Assembly: GCF_002865645.1 (NCBI RefSeq)
Contig: NW_020194539.1
Coordinates: 124,001 to 188,000, forward strand
Length of the DNA stretch: 64,000 bases
Direction of reading: 5' to 3'
DNA from: Hyaloscypha bicolor E
Taxonomy: Eukaryota; Ascomycota; Leotiomycetes; Helotiales; Hyaloscyphaceae
The translations under genes and the position numbers were made by a program. Under the pieces are notes generated by a model that did not search any database, was not told the DNA's origin, and worked only from the letters and a program-made list of their open reading frames with translations. This document shows positions 21,222 to 32,995 of the stretch, piece after piece; the first letter of the stretch is position 1, and each line of letters opens with the position of its first letter.

Positions 21222-24200
21222 TTATACTAGCGCATCCGCCAACCGAGAAAGCGGATATACAACAGAATCGAAGAATTTCCCGAATACAACAGTCTCGATA
21301 GCGGGATCTGGCGTCTCCATCGCCGAAGATGGATCGAGCACGTCGCTCAACAACAACTGCACAACATCATGGTACGATTGCCCCATCCTCGGAGCAAGAC
21401 GGGGCACGTATCGCGACAAAAGGAGATCGCGAAGCTGGCCGGGGCTGAGCGTACGATTTATGCCTCTCTCACCGCCCTTCGCCCACGCCCGGAGCGGCAT
21501 CCACAGGCCAATCTCGAGCAACATCACTCCGAGTGAGTAGTAATCGTACCCGTTGCGGTAGTGCTTCGTGGCTTGCCGGTAAGCGGGATGCTGGTAGTCT
21601 CCAAACTCCGTGTCAAGCGACGGTCCTTGCGTGTGCCAAGCCTCTCCTCCAGGTCGACTCTTATTCAACCCTACCACATAAGGCTCAAGGAGAACCTTAC
21701 CTCGCTGCGGGCTGATGATCAAACCCTTACCACTCCGTCTAGAACTGTCGCCACCATCGGTTAAATAATGCGAGGCGTTGAAGAACACCACATTGTTAGA
21801 GTGGTAGTTCTCGTGGTACCATCCGATACTATGGAAGGCATAGAGATTGCTAGCGAGCATGCTAGCCAACCGGAACTTATGGCCCAGCAGGGGCTGGAAA
21901 ATCTGGCTCATGCTTGGATCATCTTTCGCCAGCTTGGCCGAGATCATTAGTAGTTCTAGTAGAGTGGTAATGGTGTACTCGCGAGCCGATATATCTGGCA
22001 TCCCACGTTGGATGGGTGGCACTTGGTAGACAAATGCGTAACCTGTTCGATTCTTGTCTTCCACTTCAAAAAACTTCAGACAGTTCAACAATCTGAGATC
22101 ACGCGGCTTTGGTTGTACGCCAAAGCCCTTGGCCTTGTCAGCCATGATGATCGTTCTCTCCGTCGGCGGGACTTTCTCCCAACTGGGGTCGTAGTGCATT
22201 GTCTCGACTAGAACTGGTACTCCTTCAGAGCTTGGAACATTCTCTAAGATGGCCAACTCGTGACCAGAAAACTTCCCAAACTTGACGACCTTCGTGTGGA
22301 TAGTTCTGAGGTTTTGAAGATCTATGTCACTAGCCTCATTCTTGGTGAACTCCAGACGAATCTTCCTCATAATGGCCATGGCGGCTCCTCGTTGGTAAAT
22401 AGGGCGGTTTTCTGTATTTAGCGCGTTTCCCAAATCGTTAAGCCACTGCGTGCTATCTTGATCCATCAGCATTGAGCGTACCCACAGCATCTCAGCTGTC
22501 CTCAGCTCAGTCTCTGGGAGCGTTGCCCAGAGGTCATCCACGAGACTCTGGACGCGGACCCTAAACGCCTCCCAGAGCATTTTTGAGCCATGTACTGTAG
22601 GATGCGCGTTTTGAGGTTGTGTGACTTGAAGTACTTGAGCTTGGTAATGGCTATTGTTCACAGTCTGTCCCGGCGAACTAGGTCCGGCTCCCACCTCCCT
22701 GAGTTGATGACATAGCTTTAATAAAGTCTTGATGCAGGTCTCGCCATGATTGCAGACGGTTTCAAGTACGGGATCATCAATGGTGGTGCCATTGAGACAT
22801 GAAACTCTGCCAAAGGCTTTCATTCGTTCCCTTTCGAACCAAAGCTTCATCAAAGGCCTTGGTGTGGGACCTCGTGCCTCGTCGAGTAGAGAATGGAAGA
22901 GATCTAGAGCGGCAAGGAAATGCGCCTTTAGGCTAATTTGACTAAGCTGCTTGCAAATAGAGGCGATATCTGGTCGCACATCGGCTGGCACCAACATGGA
23001 GAAGATCAGCCTATGGAGGTGTAGGTCGACTGCGGCAACACGACCGTCTGACTTCAAGAAGTCGAGCCACTCCCTCACCGATTCCTTGACCTCTCCACGG
23101 CCGTGGAAGTAGCTGTCGGTACAGTTAGGCATCTGATCTCGGGTCGATTTTTTTTTCTTGCGGAATTCGCTCAAGCCGTCTGGCCCATAGGTCATGAAAG
23201 TCGCTAATTCAGCCGTCAGACATCCAAATGCCCAGACGTCGACCGCTCTGCCAACATCCTGTTCGATGAACCTTTCATCCATGCATTCTGGAGCGAGATA
23301 ACTGCCGACGCCAGCCTTCCATGTAGTCCTCGAATCTTCTCCTTCGCCCTTAACCCGGCCCATACCGAAGTCAGCCAGCAGGAAGGTTTCCTCGTTCACA
23401 AGGATGTTGGCAGGACGGAAGTCGTGGTGATATCCAACGAGTGATATACCTGGCCCATCGATTTCGGTTGGGATGTAAATATTGTGCGTCCTACTGAGTG
23501 CTGAGGACAACCCATGCAGAGCGGAGAAAAAGGTGTAGTCCCATTGAAAGTGGCCATGCCGAGTCGGCTTGTTGAAGAAACCTGCGAGATCCATGTCGAG
23601 ACGGGGAAACACTAGGCAATAATCGCTGCCATGAACGTAAGCACTTAGGAGTGGGACAATGTTGGGATGCTGAGGGTTATTGAATAGCATCAGACAGCGC
23701 TTTTCTTGGTTGAAGGCGGCCCTTCGGCTGTCTTCAGACTTGAAAGCATCAAGACGGAGGGTCTTCCGGATAATAGCAATCGCGACGCCCTAATTACAAC
23801 GGTACATCAAACTTAGCTCAAGATATTTCGACGGTATGCTCTCTCTCGATTTTGGGTACTACATGAGTCGCTATCTTACCTTGTCAGGATAAAAGTCTTG
23901 AAGCGATGAATGGACAGCTAGTTCAGTAATCTCCCCGTACCCGCCCCCTTTCTGTTCCTTCCCTACTCCAATAAAGGGTAGGATATCTAATTGATCGAAC
24001 TCGACGTCTTCGCCACGGTGGAAAAAGTGTGGTCGAAATTCCAATTGTACTTCTCTACTGAATGTGTTCCCAAAATCAGGCGCGATACTAATGGCGGTGC
24101 TAGGGTCCAATGGACCATGGGAATCAAGGCAGCGGTGGCGACGAAATTTGACGATAGCCTCCTCTTGATGCATCCAGACAAGAATGGCGAACGTAATGAT

Positions 24201-24407
24201 GCCATCCTGGTGGATATCCTTTGAGAGGCCGATGCGGTCTTCAGGTTCGCACTCTAGCTCTGCTACGGCTTTTGAGATTGCGAGCGGCGTGAAGATGGCG
24301 GTGAGACTAGAACGAGGCACGAAGTACCGACCGCTGATGGATTTGATGCGGTTGTTCTCGATCTGCTTCCAAAGAGACCGTGTGGTCTCTTTCGTGCTCA
24401 TGTCCAT
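21222..24407 (-). CDS. Protein with two kinase-like domains, about 1031 aa
   Basis: Exon 1 24407-23880 (176 codons), intron GTAAGA..AATTAG, exon 2 23789-21222. Domain 1 spans residues about 150-400: glycine loop GVGKEQKGGGYGE, VAIAIIRK where the ATP-binding Lys is expected, catalytic loop HHDFRPANIL (about 297-306), DFG (316-318) and YLAPECM. These residues suggest an active Ser/Thr kinase, interrupted by a Lys-rich insert. A helical middle of about 250 residues follows. The C-terminal part (about 690-1031) holds a second kinase-like domain with KVVKFGKFSGHELA and HENYHSNNVVF in the catalytic-loop position but no clear HRD or DFG, so probably a pseudokinase. Fungal proteins with such C-terminal domains are found near HET and NLR genes. 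Function here unproven; it starts an island of similar genes. Confidence 0.75.
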
Positions 24408-24877
24408 TCAATCAACAATTCGATCCTCTTCATGAAAGATACCTGTGCACCCACGCTTTTATGGCAGGCGATTTGCAAGGCGGCGACGGTAGGCATTCAA
24501 ACACGGCTTAAGATCACAGAAGATTTTTCGGCCGCCTCTCTCGGATTAAGGCGGACCAATAAACATGGCTTGGCTCTAATAAAATAGGCTATAGTGTAGG
24601 CCCGTACTTCGGCATAGGAGGCTTGGGCGAAAAGCGCCTCGTTGCACAACGTAGTGGGTAATAGGAATTGATCTAGCAGACGATTGACATAAAATACAGC
24701 ATCAGTTTCAACTTAAATTTCTACTCTCATGCCACCGAACACGGCTAGATATGGGCTAACTAGGCAGCGGATAGCCTGCAAGGTTTTCGTTACATAAGTT
24801 TTTTGGTAATACCAGCGAAGTGGCTGTGCTGAGGGGCCAGGTCGTTTTTGGCAGGCGGCTTCAGCCTCTGTTACTCC
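24408..24877. other. Intergenic, promoter side of the two-kinase gene
   Basis: No coding signal recognised. A GGCGGC-type tract lies near 24480. Confidence 0.4.
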
Positions 24878-25365
24878 CTAGCGATTCTTCAATACCGACT
24901 TTGCCTCCGCCTGTGTTCAAACAAGAACAGTCAGGATCGAGAAAGACCTCATAGCAGCTTCAACGAGGAGATGACAGTGTTTGGGGACTAATTACCTCTG
25001 TTAATGCCCGTGGAGTGCTGATTTCGACAGAATTCTCCCCGATCTGCGACGCCCATCAGCACACAAATCCGCTCGTGCTTTAGACAGCCGTAGGAAGTAG
25101 CCTGTTATGTTGGATCACTCACATCAATACGAAAATTCGACCCGAATTTGGCTCTCAAGAGGGCATCCAACTTCACCATGTCCACGTATCGGACTTCTAG
25201 GTTGGTAATCACTTCAGTCATCGTAACTCGACGTTTCTGCGGTCGGTGCTCCCAGCTCAGTTTGTTGTCAATCCAGTATAAGCGATATTGCGATCCTTTT
25301 CCTGAGTTTTTGCCACTCGTTCGAGGAGGTAAGGCTTATTTTCGTGTTCTGCCGGCCGTGGGGAG
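24878..25365 (-). CDS. Possible small fungal hypothetical protein, exons partly resolved
   Basis: On the minus strand an open stretch at 25365-25130 encodes QYRLYWIDNKLSWEH, VTMTEVITNLEV and VKLDALLRAKFGSNFRID, ending at a GTGAGT donor. A next exon could start after AACAG near 25105 and a short last exon (AEAKSVLKNR, stop at 24878-24880) after GAACACAG. The amino-acid pattern is strongly coding-like, but I find no start exon or named domain, and the joins are my guess. It could equally be a fragment of a decayed gene. Confidence 0.3.
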
Positions 25366-25854
25366 GGGTATATATCTTCTCGCACCCAACCCGGGCGCAC
25401 CAGTTTAGTGCGTAATCAGCGGGCAGTCCGCCACGCATTGGGCCACGTGTTGCCTTCGATAAGAAGAATGGCAGATTTGGTGCATCTCGACTAGATTTGT
25501 AGCTCTTGCTTTTTCTATCACACTATCTAAAATAGAGCTTTGGTTGTGACCGTGGTATCCGGTTCGCATGCCACAATATCTCGCACGTAGGAGACTTCGG
25601 AGTGAAGAATTCAAAATACAATTTTAACGCCGCTCACTGACACAAGCCTCTTTGAATGGTCATGCAATGCGTAAAATAACGAATGGGGTTCAAGCATTGA
25701 ACTACCCTAGCAAGAACGCTGAGCTGAGCCTCATATCGGCTTCGCCCCATTCCCCTCACTATTTGTTCAGCCACTGACCTAGCTCATGGCCTCTTTATCC
25801 ACGATGTATGGAGAATCATAGAAATTGTGAACATCTTCAGGTGCTATAGCCAGA
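25366..25854. other. Intergenic region
   Basis: About 490 bases without a supported gene; likely holds the promoter of the CorA-like gene on the plus strand. Confidence 0.4.
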
Positions 25855-27856
25855 ATGTCCGGCAATCTGCTTGAAACCCATACTTCCTACCCGTTGTCCT
25901 TCCCTCGTGATCCACTTGACTGCTGTGACCTGAGCTCGTACAGCATCGCGCTCGAGAGCAGGGCATCAGATCTATTCATCATTGATGAATCTTTGGTTGA
26001 CGTTGAAGTACGTGAATATTTTAGGTTGCCTATCACCTCATCATTCTCTAGCGAGCCTCCAGCTTCATTGCGGGCGCATGGAAAACGAGAAACACCTCAG
26101 ATGGGACCTCAAGATACCTCCTCCGGGGTCCGAATCTTCTCTGTCTCTAATGCCGAGAGTCTAAATGCTACGCTAAATGTACGTCAGTCCATCATAGAGG
26201 CTTCCAGTTACAAAGTCGCTCACGGATAGCTTCAATCGCTAACAGTTGAAATATTAACTGCCAACAGACACAGCTGCCGCAAGGGAGCACTAGAATCATG
26301 TATGCAGCAGAACATTCTGATCTTCCCCCCTACTGTATGCAGTAGCTTACTAGCGCAGCACGATATTCCGTTACAACTCCTGGAGCCGCATGAATATCAC
26401 ATCCAATATGTTCAAAGCAATTTGTACTTCGTCAGGTGTCCACCCAAGGGTCCTAGATCTTATCAGGGGAATGGGATACAAGTCCAGGCCGACAGATGAG
26501 CATTTCATGGGATGCTACTGCTCAACCCAGCATGAGCCCGGCCAGCCAATACAGGATGATGGAACGCTTGTACCAAAGAAGTCAGCATCTCGTGAGTTCG
26601 CTCTTACCCTTTACTCCCAAATTTGACTCCAGGATGGCTAACCAACGTTAAGACATGTCTTATAATCTCCGCTATTTCGAAAAACATGGTCGTGATATCA
26701 AAGATCCTTGGTCTTGTAGACAATGTGTCTTTTATCAGATCACTTATTGTAATGATAATACATCAACATGGCTTGTTATTCAGCCGCCAACGAAATGGAA
26801 GGAGGGACTAAAAATTGTAGACTTAAACAAGACCGATTATCCTCCTGCTCTCCATCTTCGGGCCATATCATCTGCAGCGGCAACAATGTGGGAGTATCTG
26901 GAGGACATTAGCAATGAGCTTACTGAACTGGTTGGTCTATTTTCCTCGCGTTAGAACTATCCCGTTGTGGATTCATTGGATGATGACAAGAGATTCGTAC
27001 CAGAGCAGAAGGGTGTCCTTCCCAAAGCCTTTGAAAAAGTTTGACTTTGACTTCACCCTGAGTCAGCACCTGCAAATCGTCCGCCAGAAGTTGCATCATG
27101 CCAGGATGATATTAGACGGGACGTTGCGGACCATAGCTGCTATAGCTTCCCACGTGGAAGCAACGTGGAAGGTGGCAGGCGACACCCCTACGGCTTTACA
27201 CAATCTGTTCCTCCGCGAGCTGAGAAATATATCTTACGACCTGCATGCCCATCGGTCCACAGCAACGGAGCTTCTAGACCTTTCTGCAGATATAACTGCT
27301 ACCGTATGTGTTCTGGGCCCGCAAACTCGTTGCGGAAGCTGATGATGCAATGTGTTCAGATTAAATCGATTCTCGAACTCCGTAACCAGGACTTACTTAA
27401 CAACAATAGCCGACAGCTGCAAGTAATTACAGAGGCCAACGCCAAAGAGACACAGATGATGGCGGAGGTTGCGCAGTATGCCTACAATGATTCGAGGACA
27501 GTGCGTATCGCCACTGTTATCGCCATGATATATCTGCCGGCTAGTTTAGTTATGGTATAATACCGTTCCTATACGCCGAATATTCCGGGAAATCAGGGCT
27601 AACGTTGTTGTCTACCTAGTCTTTTTTTAGTACAGTGTTTGTGGACTTCAATAATGTCGCGGATTCTGAGTATCTGAGTGTTCACAAAGAAATATGGGTG
27701 GCCGTTGTTTCGATTGCGGTCATGGTTGTTGCAACAGCAAGTTGGTTCTGGATTTGGGAAAGACGTAACGCCAAGGCAACCTTACTCTCTTCACTTCCAA
27801 AACTTAAATCTTCAACAAGAGACACCGAATGGCTAGAGATGAGAAATTTGAGCTAG
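25855..27856 (+). CDS. CorA-like membrane protein, possibly decaying
   Basis: ATG at 25855; exon 1 to 26178 (GTACGT donor). Exon 2 26354-26591 includes RSTIFRYNSWSRMNIT and a GMGYKSRP segment. Exon 3 from 26653 (SYNLRYFEKHGRDIKDPWSCRQ). A later part reads FDFDFTLSQHLQIVRQKLHHA and LSADITAT. After a probable 56-nt intron come IKSILELRNQDLL, EANAKETQMMAEVAQYAYNDSRTVRI and the first membrane helix (IATVIAMIYLPASLVMV). The last exon has VFVDFNN and a second helix (IWVAVVSIAVMVVATASWFWIW). Two C-terminal helices after a long helical part is the CorA layout, but I see no GMN loop, as in many fungal CorA-like proteins beside HET genes. Between 26930 and 27060 two frame changes cannot be explained by introns of normal size, so the gene may be broken. 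Confidence 0.55.
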
Positions 27857-28396
27857 GTTCTGAGGCGTACTAATATTATTATGGCTTTAAGACTCCACCG
27901 GGAAAGATGCGAGCGAGAAAAAAAGTTTGGTAGGACAGTTTATGAGCGTGTGGCAGGTGATAGTTACTCATTTACTTGTAAAAAGACAAAGTGCAGTTCA
28001 GGGCCGGTAATAAAAAGTCTGGTTTGGCTACCTTACTTAACTATATAAACCTCCGCTTGCTTACCGCCTACTTACTAGAATCGCTTGCTCGAAGTTGCCA
28101 AGCGAAAACGCCTCGTAAGGCGACATGCATGAGTGCCTTATTGAGGACCAATCTGTTTCCTCAGCCGTGGTTTAGTTCTACACGTGTCAATTCACAAGCA
28201 TGCCGATTGATTTTAACCTTTTTGCCGTACCTATCAGCAGGTTGGACCCGGAGAGGAGGAGCTGCGGACAGGGCAGGGCTTGCACGAAGTGGCTCTTAGA
28301 CACATTCTCACCGAAAATTTAAATTTCTCCTGGCTTTCTACTCCGTCCGAGACATGCCACACAAATGAACGAGTCTCAAGCTAGTGACTGAGCATA
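27857..28396. other. Intergenic region
   Basis: About 540 bases between the CorA-like gene and the kinase gene. An open frame at 27991-28299 has no domain-like features and is not called. Confidence 0.4.
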
Positions 28397-29878
28397 ATGG
28401 ACCTCTTCATTACCTCCTATCTACCAACTACCGCCCCGTTCGAAACTAATGCGTCACCCGGAGGAGGCTCACGCTATTCTTGGTTTCCGGACAATGAAAA
28501 CACCTCCGACATCTCAGTTTCGCACCAGCCAAACTTGGTCAAGTTCGTACAATTCGTCATCGCCCTGGGGATCGAAGTCTTGCCGCCAACATGGAACGAC
28601 CACGCCGTCGCCCGCGAAGGCTTGCCCGCCAGGGACGGGGGGACGGCCACCGTGAAGCAGAGCCTTGTCGATGCAACATCAGCGCTGTTGTATAAGCGGT
28701 TCCGGCGCGATGTTCCATTGGAATATGTGGTGCGGTACGGCGCGGAACTGGCTGAGCAGAGTTTCCGCGAGGTGCAGTTCAATGCCATAATAAATGAAAT
28801 CACGATCCTCGCACATCCAACTATAGCTGGTGCAGAGGACCGGGTTGTACGCCTCATGGGGGTTTGTTTTGAGGTTTCGTCATCCTCGGGATCAGATATT
28901 TGGCCTGTCGCTGTGCTCCTTAAGGCAAATCAGGGCGATTTGGCCGCGTCTGTTTCTTCTCAACCGATATGGAAGTGGGCTAAGGAGGACTCCTTGTTGG
29001 TGCTGTGTGGCAAGATTGCGGAGACAATTAACAGAGTGCATCAGTGTGGTAAGTACTTGTATTGTGGCTACACCCCTCCCTCCACCTTTCGATCTTGGCG
29101 GTACTTGGGTGACATCCCCAACGCGACTGATAAGCTCATGCTGTAAGCAGGCGTCGTCCACTGTGACATCAACCCTCGCAACATTCTTTTCTGGCTCGAC
29201 TCAAAGACCGGAGCCGCTGGCCTGATGCTAGCAGACTTTGGTTTCTCTCGGTACGGAGCAAAGGATGATCTCACCAAACTCCCCCGATCGCAGCCGTGGG
29301 ATGCACCAGAATGGCACGAGCGGGAGTTCACGCTGGAAGCAGCGAGTAAAACCGATGTGTATGCATTTGGTCTTCTTTGCTTTTGGTTGCTCTTCCGACA
29401 CGACTCACTAGCCGATCTTGGGTTTCCAGATGTGACCGTTCAAGACGCTTTCACGTGTTCTAGCTCTGATGTGATCGCTGTCATCCAAGCTAAAAAGAAG
29501 AGCACGTCGGAAGCTATCCTCGAGTGGGCGCTCAGTTTGCTAGCAGCCAAGAAGGGACTTGACGATAAGATACTATCTCGGATACAAAAGCTCCTCACCC
29601 TCACTCTAGTGCAGGATCCTGCTAAACGGGCCGGTATGGCCTCATTGACTGAAGTCTGGCCTGCTGAGCTACTAGAGGTATTGCCGGAAGAGGACCATGA
29701 AAGGAAAGAGACTCATAGCGAAACGGGTCTTACACAGAATGAGCGTGATTTGTCAACTTCCGAGCCAGATTTTGTAGCAACAAACCAAGTCATGGAGCCA
29801 GAATGGCACGGAATACTAGAGGCAAGTAGCAGATACCCACGTTTAATATTTTATGATCAGCCGCTGAGTCTTGACTAG
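28397..29878 (+). CDS. Protein kinase domain protein, 459 aa up to an in-frame TAG
   Basis: Exon 1 28397-29048, intron GTAAGT..AAGCAG, exon 2 29151-29878. The N-lobe has LLYKRF (candidate ATP-binding Lys) and EVQFNAIINEITIL (helix C Glu). The catalytic loop VVHCDINPRNIL lies directly after the intron (residues about 218-230), then MLADFGFSRYG (DFG) and WDAPEWHE in place of the APE segment, followed by TDVYAFGLLCFWLL. These residues suggest an active kinase. The frame ends at TAG (29876-29878), but the same frame is open immediately after it into a TPR protein. Either this is a separate kinase gene or one kinase-TPR gene interrupted by one nonsense codon; I favour the latter. Confidence 0.75.
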
Positions 29879-31714
29879 ACGCCGACGCTCATCTTTGTCA
29901 TTGATGGCTCTGATTATCGGGTCCAAGATTTTCTTGCGAGACTATTACGCCAAATCGCAAAGAACACAACCTGCGAACTCTGCAAAACAGGGGCCTCATT
30001 CCAACTATTGTTATTTCACCGGCTCGGATTCGGACCCGAATCCACAGACCAAGAAGCCAAAGAATGGCTTGACACCGCCGGCATCACAGCGACCGTACTC
30101 AATAGCATTATCGAGGACCTAAAAGTCGCGAAGATGAAGAATTCTTCTGTCATCGAGCTCAGCCAGCTGGGGTATCGTACAAACGTGGCGGCGCAGTATC
30201 ACCGCGACGGCGTCCAGGAAGAAGCGAAATCGTACTACCGCCGTGTAAGTGCTTTGCGTGAGTTGGCGCTAGGACAAGGTCACTATTCGACGTTGAACAA
30301 CCGCCACGCACTTGCCGACGTGCTAATGGCCGGGAAGGAGTATGAGGACGCCTGGGAGGTTGCACTTCAGATGACCAAGCTGGAGTCACTGCCTTTACCG
30401 CTAAAAACGGCCGTCAACTCTCTCCAAGCGCAGCTGTGGATGGAACTCGACGATCGGGAGCAGGCCGAGTCCACGCTTCGCGGTCTATTAGACCACTGGG
30501 ATAAGCCAGCCGAGGTGGGGGACTCCGAGAGACTCGACCGCCAGCTTGACTTGATCCGTGTTCTCAGGGGAGAGGGGCGAGGTGCAGAAGCACTCCGGCT
30601 CTCACTGAAGACCCTCGATGAGTGTCTCGCAGAACTTGGCCCGGCACATACGACGACCATCCGTGCGACACGGTCGCTCGCTCTGGCGTACGACGCCGAA
30701 GGACAATATGGCAAGGCTATGGAGACCGGTGAACAGTTGATCAAACTAAAATATAGCAGTGAACTTGAGCTGGAGCAGAGCATTGACGAAGCCGAATTCC
30801 TGGTGCAGGACCTCGCCAACCTTGGAGTTCAATACTACATCCTAGGACGTCACCAAGAGGCATTATCCTGCTACGAGCGTGTAAGGAAGCTCATCAACGG
30901 TATCCATAGCTCAGATAAGTTAGCTGTTGCCGCCGTCGATGCCGTCAATAATTGCGCTGTCCGGTTGATCGGACGTGACGACATGGGAAGGGCTGGTACA
31001 ATTCTTGAAGCACTCCTCTCTGAGGCATCGAAGGTCCTCGACGAACAAAAAAGTAAAGAGATTGCTACTGTGATGGGCAACCTTGCGTACGTCTATAGCG
31101 CGCGGGGGGAGTACGAGAAAGAAGCAACACTTGAACGTAGGACAGTCGACATCAGGATCGTGCAGCTCGGTGCTGATCACCATCACACCGTGACGGCCAT
31201 GGGGAATCTCAGAATGACCCTTCTTTCTCAAGGCAAGAAGCGTGAGGCTTTAGACATGGCACGTCAGGAGTTCGAGGCTATACGCAGTTGGCCGAGCGAG
31301 GCGCGGATGGCAGGTAAAGATCTCGTGGTACGCTCTTTCGAAAGGTCGGAAGGCTTTTCAGAAGCTATTTATCTACTTGAACCTGAGATAATAGTGCGAC
31401 AAAACGAGGATATTGATATCGCAATGACTTCGCGTATGTTGCTAGCGAGTATCTGCTATTTGCAGATCAGCGATCTGCCGAGTACGAGGAAAATGATGGC
31501 TTGGTTTCTTCCCAGGCTGCAAGACGCGGCAGTTGGCGAGGATGATTGCAACACCTTGGTTGACGATCTAAGTCGACTAGCCACCCTCTGGTTAGAACGA
31601 GGCTATACTGTGGAGGGTGAACAGGTCTTAAAAGGATTAGCTGCGCTGAATAGACAAATAGCAAGCGAGGGCGAGGATCTGCGGACACAGTTAGAAGGCA
31701 CCAAGCTAGCTTAA
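29879..31714 (+). CDS. TPR-repeat region, in frame with the preceding kinase, 611 codons
   Basis: The frame is open from directly after the TAG and reads TPTLIFVIDGSDYRVQDFLARLL, FQLLLFHRLGFGPESTDQEAKEWL, then helical repeats to the stop at 31714. Kinesin-light-chain type TPR units are clear (GHYSTLNNRHALADVLMAGK, GPAHTTTIRATRSLALAYDA, HHHTVTAMGNLRMTLLSQGK), with about ten repeats by eye. TPR arrays bind protein partners and commonly form the ligand-sensing C-terminus of fungal NLR-type proteins. No NB-ARC or NACHT domain lies between the kinase and the TPRs. No good ATG begins this region, so it probably is the C-terminal half of the kinase gene at 28397. The coding sequence itself is clean, with no other stop. 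Confidence 0.7.
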   Translation, partial: TPTLIFVIDGSDYRVQDFLARLLRQIAKNTTCELCKTGASFQLLLFHRLGFGPESTDQEAKEWLDTAGITATVLNSIIEDLKVAKMKNSSVIELSQLGYRTNVAAQYHRDGVQEEAKSYYRRVSALRELALGQGHYSTLNNRHALADVLMAGKEYEDAWEVALQMTKLESLPLPLKTAVNSLQAQLWMELDDREQAESTLRGLLDHWDKPAEVGDSERLDRQLDLIRVLRGEGRGAEALRLSLKTLDECLAELGPAHTTTIRATRSLALAYDAEGQYGKAMETGEQLIKLKYSSELELEQSIDEAEFLVQDLANLGVQYYILGRHQEALSCYERVRKLINGIHSSDKLAVAAVDAVNNCAVRLIGRDDMGRAGTILEALLSEASKVLDEQKSKEIATVMGNLAYVYSARGEYEKEATLERRTVDIRIVQLGADHHHTVTAMGNLRMTLLSQGKKREALDMARQEFEAIRSWPSEARMAGKDLVVRSFERSEGFSEAIYLLEPEIIVRQNEDIDIAMTSRMLLASICYLQISDLPSTRKMMAWFLPRLQDAAVGEDDCNTLVDDLSRLATLWLERGYTVEGEQVLKGLAALNRQIASEGEDLRTQLEGTKLA

Positions 31715-32237
31715 AAAGACGAAGAATTGGGGCACTCTAGGACCACAAAGCTGAAATTAACATGGTCCACGTCATCCAAAGAGCATCCATACTTAATCTC
31801 TTAGCCTTAGTTGAGAATCCGCGCTAGTGGGATAGAGGAGCCTCAGTATCTTAACGTTAGTGCCGATAATCTCGCCTAACGCAACTCGAGCAGAGCATTC
31901 GAACCACGCTCGAAGAATGAGGTTTGTAAACTACTATATTGACAATGTCTGTAAAAAGCTGCACTATATTCGGACCAGGGCAAGAAGCTGACACAGAACC
32001 TCACAATTTACTTACTTTCAAGTGTATATATAATCTAATTAATCCGAACTCCCAAAGCTTTTCCGAGTCTTCTTTCTGGTAGGAGTCCAGTCTCTGTCTC
32101 CTCGCGCTTTCTTTTGAAACTTCCCAGTATAGAAATAAGCTCGAAGAACTGAATGAACACTGTGGCAAAATAAGGTTTCTCTTTCAGTCCTCAAAACTAG
32201 CTATCGTGCTAATTCTGGGAGTTCTAAGCCTTATTTA
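31715..32237. other. Intergenic region downstream of the TPR gene
   Basis: About 520 bases of normal composition with no coding signal recognised. Confidence 0.4.
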
Positions 32238-32255
32238 GGGCAAGTATACTTGCCC
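32238..32255. repeat. Perfect 18-bp palindrome at the edge of an AT block
   Basis: GGGCAAGTATACTTGCCC is its own reverse complement and marks the abrupt change from normal DNA to a block of more than 85 percent A+T by eye. It could be a transposon end or a protein-binding site. Confidence 0.6.
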
Positions 32256-32995
32256 TCTTTTTATATTAATGCTATATATATTACTTATAATACTACTTAT
32301 ATATATTATTTATATAAATATATAAGTTAATTACATAAATATATAAGTTAATTATTAGAGTTTTGAGTTTTATTTAATTATATTATAATAATAATAATAA
32401 TAATACTTAAGTTTTATAATTATATTTTATGTTATTTAATATGTTTTTTGCTTATAATTATTTTAAACTTAATTTAAAAGTATTTTTATAATAAGTATTA
32501 AAAATATTACAAATATAATTTTATTTTTTTATATAATAATATAATAATAAATACAAAATTTAATAATTTATTTAAAAAAAGGTTTTATAAATAATTATAA
32601 ATATATAATTTAAAAATTTAGAAATTAGATTTATTTTTAATTATATAATATTTATAAAACATTTAATTTATAATACTTATAAAAAATAATAAAAAATATA
32701 TATGAAAATCTAATTTATAAAGAACTATAAGTTTAATTATTTATATTATTAATCTTTATTTATATATAAAGTTATAATTATTATAAGTTATTTAGACTAA
32801 TAAATAAGTAAATAGATTAAAAGATATAATATTAAGATTAGAAGCCTTATTAGCTATTTTACTATATGAGAACACAGTATTCGTCACGTGACTAGCCGCA
32901 CACGTGATATATAACTATAATAATAATTATATATAAAGTTATAATTATATATAAAGCATATATATAATAATTAAGGCTGAAAGATTTTTATTTCT
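32256..32995. other. Extremely A+T-rich block, probable RIP relic
   Basis: About 740 bases almost devoid of G and C and of open frames. The main exception is a short island at about 32870-32910 with TCACGTGA and CACACGTGA motifs. It looks like a small transposon relic mutated to near completion; no family recognisable. Confidence 0.5.

Noticed and set aside
25148..25408. Plus-strand 86-codon frame
   Set aside because: The opposite strand gives more protein-like text with a splice donor; this frame has no recognisable feature.
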